Origin: Hypsibius dujardini
Taxonomy: Eukaryota > Tardigrada > Eutardigrada > Parachela > Hypsibiidae
Length of the DNA stretch: 25,581 bases
Assembly (NCBI GenBank): GCA_001579985.1
Contig: LRSR01001453.1
Span: forward strand, 1 to 25,581
Direction of reading: 5' to 3'
The notes under the pieces are model-generated. The model was given only the letters and a program-made list of their open reading frames with translations, ran no database searches and had not been told where the DNA came from. Positions within the stretch are counted from its first letter, which is position 1; each line of letters opens with the position of its first letter. Positions 9,352 through 19,200 of this stretch are shown in pieces. Both the position numbers and the translations under genes were made by a program.

Positions 9352-12300
9352 CTATCGTCTTCCCCTGCGGTTTCTGCTGGGGGAAATGCGGGGCGTCTCC
9401 GTCGGCGTGAGGAGGACCACTTTCGGAACGACAGTTGGTGCTTGAGTACATCCTGGAACGAAGAAGAACTTGAATTATAAGCTGCTCCATAACGAAATAC
9501 AAACGAGCAAGAAGTATAAGGGCTGATAGCTACAAAATACATGTGAGAACAGCCAGTAAAGAGATCATACGGCAATTGACAAACAGAATTCAAGTACTGC
9601 GAGAATGCCAGGCACACACTGTACAATAGAAGCTATACTGGTAGGTTAGTTCAGACATACCGAGAAGCTGAATCTGGAGCTCTTGGTCATGCTCGTCCAG
9701 CTTGTTCAGTTCCGCTAGCTGGTGCAGGATCTCCTGGAGGCTCTGTTTTACGAGAAATTAATCTAGATGCCGCATACCCAACTCCTGTGCGAGTTATTAC
9801 AACATCGTTCACGGACGCGCAGACATACCTCAATAATCTTCGCCGCCAGTTTGACGGTCGTGTAAGCCCCCGGAGAGCTCTCAGGTTTCTTCAGAATTTC
9901 TTTAACGTAATCTTTCTTGTACGTCCGAATGGCATACATGACGTTGACCGCCTTCAAGCCGACCCAGTCGCATACGTACTCCTTCACTTTGCACAAAATG
10001 TTGTGGAAAAAATCGCGAATCACGCCGGCATCCTTTCCCTGTAACGAAAAACCCCGTTGACATTCCTTTAATCCCGTCGAAATCTTCACCCACTGCATTA
10101 CTTACGTAGTGAATATGGTGAATGTACAGCATAGCTAGAAATGTTAGGAGGTTCCCGTAAAAACGGTCATCCACCTGGAAATCCATCCTCGGCTTTTTCA
10201 TGAATCGGTTCGGCATGAAATTCTGTAAGAAAAAGGTTCTTTTTAATGAAATAATCAGTCACTTTGACCGGTCTAGGCATACTTACAACGAAAGCATTCA
10301 CCGCTTGTCTAGCGTACTCCATTACTTTGTCGTTCATATCGCTGAACGTGCCGGAAATGTCGGGATCGGAGACCAGCATACTGATGTAGAGCAGACCTAA
10401 GTGGGCGCGCTTCTCCGCCTGTGGTGGTATGTTCTCATCGTCCCGTTTCCGCTTAGGAGGCTATGGAAGTAGGATTGGCAACTGATTACAGTGAACTGTA
10501 CAGTATAATTACGAAAAGACGTACAAAAGCTTCGGGAGAGAGAAGAATATAAAATCGATACAGAGATTAGGCAGCCATGAATGAACATCACTCACTTTGG
10601 GTTTCATATCAATTTCCAACCACTGCTTGGCAATGTTCAGCAGCTCTTCGGATTCACCCCAATTGTGAAGGAACGTCATCAACGTTATTCCATCCTCCGT
10701 TTTGTCCGGCGTCGTGGCCTTTAGTCGGTCGACACACCAGTCTCGGTATTCCGGGGCTTCCGAAATTGGAATGTGGCAAGCCAGTCGATATAAGTGCAGT
10801 TCGTCTAAGACCTTGACAAAAATAAAAGCGTCCCATTAGTACATGACCAGGCATCACCCACAAAACGCGGCGAAGCAGAACCGGTGATGAGCAGCTAAGG
10901 CACGGCAGGTAGCGAATCCTACATCTGTATAAGATATGGCGCGCTTCAACACCGCGCTGGCCTTCTTCTGAATTTTGTGGTGCAAATCCTCGCGCTATCA
11001 AAAAAACAAAATTGGTAATATTGTTTAACATGCACCCCGAAGACATTCCACCCATAACATCCGAAACGAACCTGGCTTAAAATGAGAACAGTAGCCGCCC
11101 AAATGGTTCCTCCTAGCTCCAGAGCCGCGTTCATTCGGTCCGGTTTGGCCATGGAAAGTGGGTCCTCAGGGCTGGCGACCTTCCTCTCGTGCTTCTGCAG
11201 CGCTAGACAAATCTGTCCGAAGATGCAGTCCAAAACGAGATCTGAGAATAATCGAACAGTATCTTCCATCACTGGAGCAAGACAACGACTGAAGCGGTGA
11301 ACGAAGGTACTAACGGATTTCGTCAGCCGACTTTGTTTTCGGAATAGTCTGGAAGCACTTGATCGCCACGGCCGGTCGCGTCAGTAGCAAATGCACGGCA
11401 TTCGTCAGGAACAGGCCCAAATTGTCCACATTCCATACCATCTGATCGAGAATTTCCCCGATAATCCCCACGTAAGGACGATCGCGCTCCACAAAATTGG
11501 ACAGCATCTGCTCCGTGTCCAACATACCGTTCCCGCCTTCCATGGTCAACATGCCCAGAGCCACGGCCTTCAGCAGACAAAAGTAATACTCAGAGCGCAC
11601 CACTATGGCTTCATCCGTGGCCATCACTTTCATAACAGTCATGACAGGCACCATGTTGGCCAAGCTCAGTGGCTGCTCCAGGATGCGGCCAATGGCTTTG
11701 ACTGCGGCCATTCGGACGGCAACAGAGGAGTCGTCACAGACCAGCCGGGCACTCAACTGCTTCAGCAGCTCCGTGCGCTCCGGAATTTTGACCAAGGCCC
11801 ACGCTCGATGCAAGGCTTCACCTGAGACATAAAACAACAAGGGTTATCATAAAAGAGAAACCGGAAGGCATTAATCGGAACCAGGTAGTCACAGACAGGA
11901 AAATAACAAGAACACTGGCTGGAAATTCAGACGAAGGGTTAGCAACGGATAGGCAGTATTGTAGCCGAGTAAATTGACGTACAAGCAGAAAGAACAAAAT
12001 CAATCACTGATAAACCACAACAGCCGCTGAACGCAAAACGGTTCTTAAAGTAACCGAGGTTTACCTACCGGCAGCACAAGCAGCAGCAGCACGAAAATCC
12101 GGACAGGCATGCTTCATGTTGAGGAGGATGATATCAAGTTGTTGGGTCATCAGAGCCGGATGCTCTTTTTTCGCCACCTCCGGTCCAATCAACGGGAAGC
12201 ACTTTCCCAGCATGCGCAAAGCATTGCCCCGAATGGTGACGTTTGGGGAGACGACAGCATCCAGCACGCGCAGATCGTAATTGGAATGGAACATGCGGCG

Positions 12301-15069
12301 AATGGCGCCGTCGGTGCAGTTGTACATGTGACTGACCATCTGTCCGGGACAGAACAGAAATAAACCTCAAAAATCCAGAGGATACCCGAAAGAATATAAC
12401 AAACCAGGCAGTATTTGCTGAGAAACTTGTTCTTGTAGTTGGGATCCGTACGAATGCTACGCAACATTAGGTCGAGGATGATGATGGCTTCCAGGTCATA
12501 GCGAAGCGGGAGGCTTTTCTTCTGCATGTCGGTCCAAGCTTTTAGCACAACCTTAAAAATACGATAACTATTAACCACGCAAGAGCACAAAACCGGCTGC
12601 CTGGAGAACAAAATGACAGGCAGACAAATGACACTCGATGTCTTACGTCGGACAGAGCTTCCAGTAGTTTCAAATTTTGAACAGTGTCCATGACGTCATG
12701 GATAGCCAGCCGTCCGATGTTGATAAAATCCTGATTGACGGTGAGCAACAACGTCAAAAGCTTGCGCCCCTGAAGACCGAGAATAAATTTGAATCATTAA
12801 TGGAATCAAACAGACAACGGTACAGCATCAAAAACTCACTTCTGGAGTACTGATGACCTCGTGCTTGCAGAACAATTTCAGCACGGCATCCCCAAGGTAA
12901 TCAGTTTTCTCCAGTGTCATTAAGGCTTGGAGTGTACCCTTCGGGGCGGGGTTTGATCGCTCGTCATCCTCCCACTCCTCGGGCTCCAAATCCGGAAAAA
13001 GACTCCGAATACCGACATCAATCTCATCAGGCACCGCGACAGGTGCACGAAACAGCAGGAAGTAGTCTGACCAAGAGTTCAACCGCTTCAGCATCGGTAT
13101 CTGAAAAGCGTGGAACGGTATTAATGTTGATTCACGAGCTAAATAATGAGAAGCTAACTAATAAAATGGATGATCCTTCTTAAAAGAAACACTCACTGTC
13201 AGTTTCTCTTTCGCCAGCAGGAAGATCACGCAGTACCCCATCAATTTGTAGCCATCAGGGCGCACTTTCAGGAACCATAGCTCGCATGAATCAACGATCG
13301 CCTCCAGAAGAGACGCAATCGATGCGGCGGAGTACTTTGCATAGGGCTGGATACGAAAGATGTTCTCTAAAGTAAAAAGTGAGGAACGAATTGAACATGA
13401 TTGCTATCCAAATAATGCCCTTGCACTTTCATCTGTAGCGATATAACTCACTTTGCAGCGCTTCAAGACGTCGGAAAATGGATTTCGGAGGTTGGGGGTA
13501 AGTGTTGATGATCGGTTTGAATAGTTTCAACACGGCGAGCATACGCTTGACCGTGAATTCCACCTAAAAATCAGTCAAATACATGTGAATGAATTACAAT
13601 TATTTCAACGGCACCAACCGCTACCTTGTCTTTTTCCCAGGAGGCAGGATCAGCGATAAAAGACAGGAGGAATTTTTCCAGTCGTTCGCACAGATCTTCC
13701 GCGGTGTCCAGTCTGCTGGGAACTTGTTCGGTGTCCCAGAAGGCTTCGTATTGTTCCAGACGTTGCTTATTGGTTGCCTGAAAGCAATGTCGACACATAC
13801 AATCAAATTTGCGCTGGCAATGAGCATATGCATGATTACTGAACAGTGAACACCGAGGTTCCTGGTCAACCTGTTGACCGAACGGTTTAACTTCACTGCA
13901 GTGTACTTTTGAACGTATCAATGATAAAAGAGTCGAATTAACGAGATCTGAAAGATAAGCAGAGTTTTCAATCTGTAAAATGTTGGCAACAACAACCCAT
14001 ATGGGGAGAAAGTCAAATGATCCAAATAATATTCCATCTTCAATCAAACTATCAAGCGTTATTCCATATTCAATCAAACAATCAAGCCTTCCGTTATCTG
14101 TATCAACACAATCTACACTACCGTCTGCAAGCGAATCTTCTAAATAAGTTGAGTGGTCTTAAAACATTTCTGTTTCAATACCTATTTCTGATTTCGCACT
14201 AGTACAACGATGATGCTGTGAATAGGTGTGTATCGCTACGGGGCAAATCATTCGATGAGGTGAACTTGGAACTTACCGTGTCTGTCACCCATACAGCTAA
14301 TTCAGGGCCGGTGATTTCGAAGTTAGGATTCTCCAAAAGTTTCTCCAAGAAATCCGGAATCAGGGGTGCTTTCTCCTCCGGTACAGACGCGAAAGATTTA
14401 TTCAAGGCGACCGATGCCTCTCTGGCGGCATTCCGGGTTCGCCTGAAAACAGAAAAACGTTCGGTGATCTGATCCCCCAATTCTTTATCAACGCATCAGG
14501 AGAAGAGTATGTAACTAAATCACCAGAAAAAAATCCAAACATAACCAACCTATCCATCGATCAACGGAGCGAAGAACTGCGAGCAATCATTAAGGATATT
14601 CAATCTCCGAGTTAATCAACAAATCACTCAATGGGACGCTCCAGCAAGTGATGTTATGAACAGCCTGTTGATCCATAAATCAAGTCAAGTCAATCACCCA
14701 ATCAATCAGAACTTTAACATCGGAATATTTCCCAGCTCCTAATGAGAATTACTTTAGAGCCTTTTCGAACGGTGACTGCCACTTGAAAAAATGTTTATAG
14801 TTCCTTGGGAGTTTGAGAACAAAACAAGGCTGGCGGAGGGGGGGGGGATCGGAGCTTCTAATAAAGAATTTAAATCAATTTCACAACCGTTTTTTTTTCG
14901 GTATAAATACTAATTTCTATAAAATAACATTTTCATGTTTTGCTCACTTAGTGAATGTGGACAAGGGGATGCTGTCGACAGTTGAAGTTGACATTTCTCC
15001 ATCCTCCGAGGCAGCAATGGATGTGGAAGCGAAATCGGGTGCCTTCTTCTTGGCCTTGCGCGGAGCCAT
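9352..15069 (-). CDS. NCAPG2: Condensin II complex subunit G2
   Basis: Predicted 1067 aa (human about 1143) from 18 exons: 14948-15069, 14277-14442, 13625-13777, 13452-13563, 13197-13366, 12840-13100, 12647-12769, 12405-12551, 12069-12339, 11315-11821, 11072-11271, 10923-10994, 10596-10811, 10287-10460, 10106-10222, 9829-10038, 9661-9742, 9352-9452. Phases close throughout. The product is all-helical and HEAT-repeat-like. Exons 9-10 (VLDAVVSPNVTIRGNALRML; DDSSVAVRMAAVKAIGRIL) align by eye with the VRSNAALLFVEAFP / ADVRCSVFKCLPMIL repeats of vertebrate NCAPG2, and exon 13 (FLHNWGESEELLNIAKQWL) with its CSWGQVGHILELVDNWL stretch. In the nucleus NCAPG2 is one of the two HEAT subunits of condensin II, which compacts mitotic chromosomes. 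A basic N terminus (MAPRKAKKKAP), an internal PPKRKR (about residue 841) and a C-terminal RNRRGRR could act in nuclear targeting. The start is the first ATG of its frame. Condensin I CAP-G is less likely, since its characteristic motifs are missing. Confidence 0.92.
11272..11314 (-). other. 43-nt micro-intron in NCAPG2
   Basis: Exon 10 reads into a stop (TAG) just past the donor GTTAGT. Removing 43 nt up to CTCCAG at 11272 restores the frame (…SADEI joined to LMEDTVRLFSDL), and the result matches the expected spacing of the family. A shorter choice would leave a 22-nt intron, which is implausible. A second intron of exactly 43 nt is proposed at 6096-6138 in the helicase gene. Confidence 0.65.
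13778..14276 (-). other. 499-nt NCAPG2 intron 2 with an in-frame open stretch and a 30-bp tandem repeat
   Basis: The frame of exon 3 stays open upstream for more than 100 codons into this intron, with protein-like content (SLIEDGILFGSFDFLPIW; a Cys/His-rich CQRKFDCMCRHC just before the exon). An internal acceptor TTTTACAG followed by ATTGAAAAC is in phase 0 with exon 2 and would give a longer exon 3. A two-copy 30-bp tandem repeat lies at 14030-14089. Splicing at 13777 is preferred because the flanking residues then match the NCAPG2 N-terminal spacing without an insertion. Confidence 0.6.
14443..14947 (-). other. 505-nt first intron of NCAPG2
   Basis: Donor GTGAGC follows codon fragment AA, and the acceptor is TTTTCAG before the Arg-Thr-Arg-Asn exon. 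Inside is a run of ten G at 14838-14847 (plus strand) and AT-rich sequence. No exon or RNA gene is visible. Confidence 0.7.
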
Positions 15070-15092
15070 CTTTTGTTTTGTTTTGTCCTTTT

Positions 15093-15146
15093 CAATAAAA
15101 ACAGTCAGATTTTCCTTTGCAATAAAAACAGTCAGATTTTCCGAGC
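15093..15146. repeat. 27-bp tandem duplication in the NCAPG2 leader
   Basis: Two copies of CAATAAAAACAGTCAGATTT plus the following CC and four variable bases lie at 15093-15119 and 15120-15146. On the gene strand the frame of the NCAPG2 start is open through both copies and would encode two near-identical nine-residue units (ENLTVFIAK, ENLTVFIEK). No ATG precedes them, so translation most likely starts at 15069. Confidence 0.75.
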
Positions 15147-15355
15147 AAAAGCAACCCTTTCCCAAAATTTGACTACTGACACTTTACTAACAAAAGCAAA
15201 CAATTACTGCCAACCGCACAATAACAAGGTAGAAGGAATATGAATGAAGAATAGATATAAATAAAATTCAGACAAATAAATTACGCGCAACAAATTTTGG
15301 GAAAACAACGTTGACAGAAGTTGGCTTGCCTTTGTTGTAGTCATACGGCGTGCCA

Positions 15356-15375
15356 ATTTGGCGGCTTGGCGCGCC
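15356..15375. promoter_or_regulatory. Candidate E2F-like sites upstream of NCAPG2
   Basis: ATTTGGCGGC is followed directly by TTGGCGCGCC, about 290 nt upstream of the NCAPG2 ATG. Both resemble the animal E2F core (TTTSGCGC). Condensin genes are commonly cell-cycle regulated, so an E2F input would be sensible. This is motif resemblance only, and the transcription start is not known. Confidence 0.3.
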
Positions 15376-16114
15376 GTTTGTTTCAAACTTGACTGCATTC
15401 CGGAATCCAGTACTAGTGTTACAGTTACAGATTTCCCACAAGACATCATCCACATATTACGTAATTAAAAATCCTTGAAATTTTACCACGAGTCCACTCC
15501 TGTCATCAAATGTAACCAGTAAAATGACCACCCTCGTTCGGTAATCATAACGTAATCAATGAACCGACCACCTTCTATATCTATTTTTTTTCAAATGGAC
15601 GCTCAAATTTTTTTATGCTGTGCTGGTCACCCACCCTCTTCCCTAAGTAATCAATAGTAATCACCTCACGAAAGGACACTTCTGTTTGTCATCAAAAGTA
15701 ATTACATGTCCAGACTACCCACCGACCCTCCCTTGATTACGTAATATGATGATGATGCCCAAGTAGGGAACTCCTGAGTTTAAAAGTTTTTTTTTCAGCA
15801 ATTCTTAATCCTGGTACTCATGAAAACTACGGAAATTGCTAAAAAAATCACTAAAAAAGTTCTGAGAAAAAATTTACCAAGTTTCAAAATTTTATACCAG
15901 AAATGCTGGTAAGGGGTAAGTGGTATCCGTCTGCGTCGTCGAAGGGCGTGGCTTTAGTCGGACCGCAGGTCGTTGCTGCCAACCAATCGCATGCAATCAA
16001 TCAAATCTTAATCTCAATCAATCCCAATCAATCCCAATGGAGAAAATCAGTCGCATCAATGAGCAATAGGTAGCGGACTTTTCATTCCTAAAACTCATAC
16101 GTAATCCTGCGTGG

Positions 16115-16137
16115 CGTGGCACGTGACACGTGCCACG
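16115..16137. promoter_or_regulatory. Perfect 11-bp inverted repeat containing two CACGTG E-boxes
   Basis: The arms CGTGGCACGTG and CACGTGCCACG flank a single central A. The result is two overlapping-spaced CACGTG E-boxes in a 23-nt palindrome. It lies 121 nt past the lectin-receptor stop and about 1 kb upstream of NCAPG2. It could be a bHLH binding site, a transcript hairpin in the receptor 3' UTR, or chance. Confidence 0.35.
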
Positions 16138-16258
16138 GTGCGGCGATTGCGTGGCAGCTCATTCTTAATTGTATACATGTATTCATTTGGGGTTTTCATT
16201 CCCGATAAATAAACGGTAACAGGAAGAATCAACGATAACGAAAAAAAGTGTGTAAACT

Positions 16259-19200
16259 TCAGGTGTACGTTTCTTCTTGCGTGTCATCCTCTAATCCGAC
16301 CACCGGTGTAATGTCACTGTCCACACCCAATCCCGTCCTATATGAAGACTTCAGGGCAGATTTCGATGCGAAACCTGACCCTCCAGCCCGGCGATACCAG
16401 ACGTGATAGCCGGCATAGGTCAAACCGGCAACCAAAACAATGATGGCGATGGCTGATCCTGCATAAGCACCAGCATATCCTCCGGTTTTGAAAGGATAGT
16501 TAGATCTTCCATGTGGAACACTCATAGTATCATTGTGGGGAGATAATAAAGTACTCCTTTTGTGCTCAGCTTCTGTCGCGGTTCCCATGGTCGCTTCAGA
16601 CGGATGCGCCGTTGACTGTACGTCTTCCGTCGCGGTATAACTGGACGCAACGGTTGGATCAAGACCAATGACTATTAATAAGCATAATCAGGTAAATTAT
16701 TATTATAAATTATTACTATTTCGTAAATTCAGCAATAAATATTGTCTGCCTAATGTAACGGGAAGCTAGAACTGGTCGTCTTAAGCTTACCGGTAGAGAG
16801 CTCGTTTGTTAATGACCCCTGTGAGACAACTGTTGTTAGGGCTGTTGTTGGTGAGGGACTTGTCGGCGAAGCTGTAGTGGGAGGTACCTGGGTAGTGGGA
16901 GGTGCCTGGGTAGTTGGAGGTGTCTGGGTAGTTGGAGGTGCCTGGGTAGTTAGCACAGCGGTTGTGTCCACAACTGCCGTCGAGGCTTGTGGCAACGGAA
17001 TCTTCTTAATCTCACAGACATAGCCATTTCTGGGGCCGTTGTCGTCGCAGTTGACGTTGTTCCACTTCCCATTGGAATACATCTCCACGCAGGAATCCCG
17101 AGTTGATGTGAAATAACTTGGTTCACCTAATTGACAACAAAAGATTTACTAATTGCAAGACCGACTACAGCTGAATTGCATAGATGAGCAATGGCTGTAC
17201 CTGGACTCCAGTTGTTCCAGCTGGTAGTGATATAATCGTTGTTCATCCATTGCCACGTGTAGTTGTTCACCGCCACGCTCCACACCTCCTCCAGCCCGAT
17301 CCACATCGGTCCTCCCGAGTACTGGATGACATTTTCAATGCATTTCAGATCCGCCGAACTTCTGATTGCACCCAAAGTGGAGTTTAGCTTCTCGCATTCA
17401 ATTTTAGCTTCGCGCCAGGATTTCTTTGCTCCAATAGCTTGACCACCTTGAACCACCTGGTAGCAGAAATCCGTACATTCTTCCGTAAAACTGAAACAAA
17501 AATGTTCGTTATAGATCCGAATTAACTGTGCAGCTATATGAGCACAGTACATCGATGTTACAGGCTAAAAGTTGTAACCATTCATTACGAGGTTTCGTTC
17601 TTAAGAAAAGTAAGATTCAATCACAAAAGATTGATTAGGGAAAACTACAAAAGAAACAAAACATAATTAATTACGGGGAACAAAATTAAGTCAAACTTAC
17701 GGAAATGGACAGAGGCCGTCTTCGTAAACCGGTTTCATTTCGCATTCCGCTGCAAACAGACAAAGCATTAGCCATAACGCCAAGCGAATCTTTGAGAATA
17801 GGGAACAATGCTCTTCTAAGGACTTACGGGAACGGGTTTCGCAAACGACATACTGATTCCGTTCATTGTCACAGTGTTGAGTTCGCCAAGCGCCGCCGAA
17901 ATCCATGGCCACACAGGCTTCCGTAGTGTCCGACGATCCAGCCAGGAAGTTTGTCAGGTAGTTGTAGCTGGTCACACATCCACTCACCCAGCTGAGCTCA
18001 CCCGAATTCTCATACCATTGACTGTGCATGCCGATCCACGTCCTGGCTGCCGGTGCAAAGTTTGATTTTTTAGCTAGAGCAACGTGAACGAAAGCGTTCT
18101 CAACGGGGTTTAGAATAGTCGCCATCCGGGTTCCTTGAGTCTGACAATAATCCCGAGCTTCACGCCAAGAGTTGGGACCGTTGGGAAGGGCGACAACGGC
18201 AAAGCAAGCTGAGCCAACGGCTTCGTAACCAGCCTTGCAGCTTGACGGTGGTGGTGGAGGTAGTGGGACAGACGAATCGGCTAGAATATTTAAAAAATAT
18301 ATATAAAAAATTATTTAGATAAAAAATAAAAAAATCGGTTGGAAAATAAAATCATATCAATGAAGGTATGTACGCACATAAGTATTTACGTGCATTCACT
18401 TTGAAGTGGAGCATTATCTTACTTTTTTGAATTTTGCAGATATAAGGCATGGTGACTTCACATTGTTCATCGTTCCATCGACCCGCTCTGGCGGTATTTC
18501 CAGTACCGTATATCATGCCACATTCCGGCTGGACACACAAACCAAGACCAATCACAACTTGTATCCAAACTGAATCCCAGTCACGGTACAACAATATCTT
18601 TACCTGCAAGAACATGCTGTTCGGTTCGCTCCACTGCCAACCCGACTGCCAGTCGAACGGTGTCTCATCCGACCAGTAAAACTTCTTCGTTTCCTGGTCA
18701 CCCTGCAACCCGATCCATCGATTGGCGCCGTCACCGAGACGTCCCAGTTCCGCCAACAAAAAGTCCTGTTCGATTTGGTCATGAATGGACACCAAATCAG
18801 AATGATATCCTCCAGTCGCCGGCATTCGCTGGTTACACCGAACGCTCGCACCCCTCCACGAATAGTTCTCCGTGTTTGGCGCAAAATAATAACAAAATCC
18901 ACCTATTAACATACAACTAAATGTTAAATATTATTCGCTAGTGTTCGAAACGAAATGAACGCACGGAATGGAACACAGCCTGGACAAGTTGCCGGACAGC
19001 CCCACGAGTCGGCTGCCGGCGGTGGAAAACTGGGTGTGACAATCGGACGCTTGCTGACCGCGCACACATATCGAAGTGGAACTTGACAAAAATCGTCCAC
19101 CCATTTTCCGTTGGTGTTTTTCATACTGACACAGGACTGCACACCACCAGTGGCCGGTTCGTTTGTGTCCCAAGCTCGGTACATTGACAATGATCTGTCG

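Larger units (their letters stand above)
15070..16258. other. Intergenic: NCAPG2 upstream region and lectin-receptor 3' flank
   Basis: Just upstream of the NCAPG2 ATG are a (TTTTG)3 run and a 27-bp tandem duplication (15093-15146). Between 15500 and 15760 there are loosely repeated blocks with CTGTCATCAAA, GTAATCA and CCACCCT, suggesting an old degenerate repeat. AATC-rich repeats lie at about 15990-16040 and a double E-box palindrome at 16115-16137. A minus-strand frame at 15204-15455 (ATG at 15453) has no recognisable content and may be leader sequence or chance. Confidence 0.55.

Noticed and set aside
11293-11314. 22-nt gap between NCAPG2 exons 10 and 11
   Set aside because: It is too short to splice. 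The 43-nt intron ending at 11272 fits phase and family spacing.
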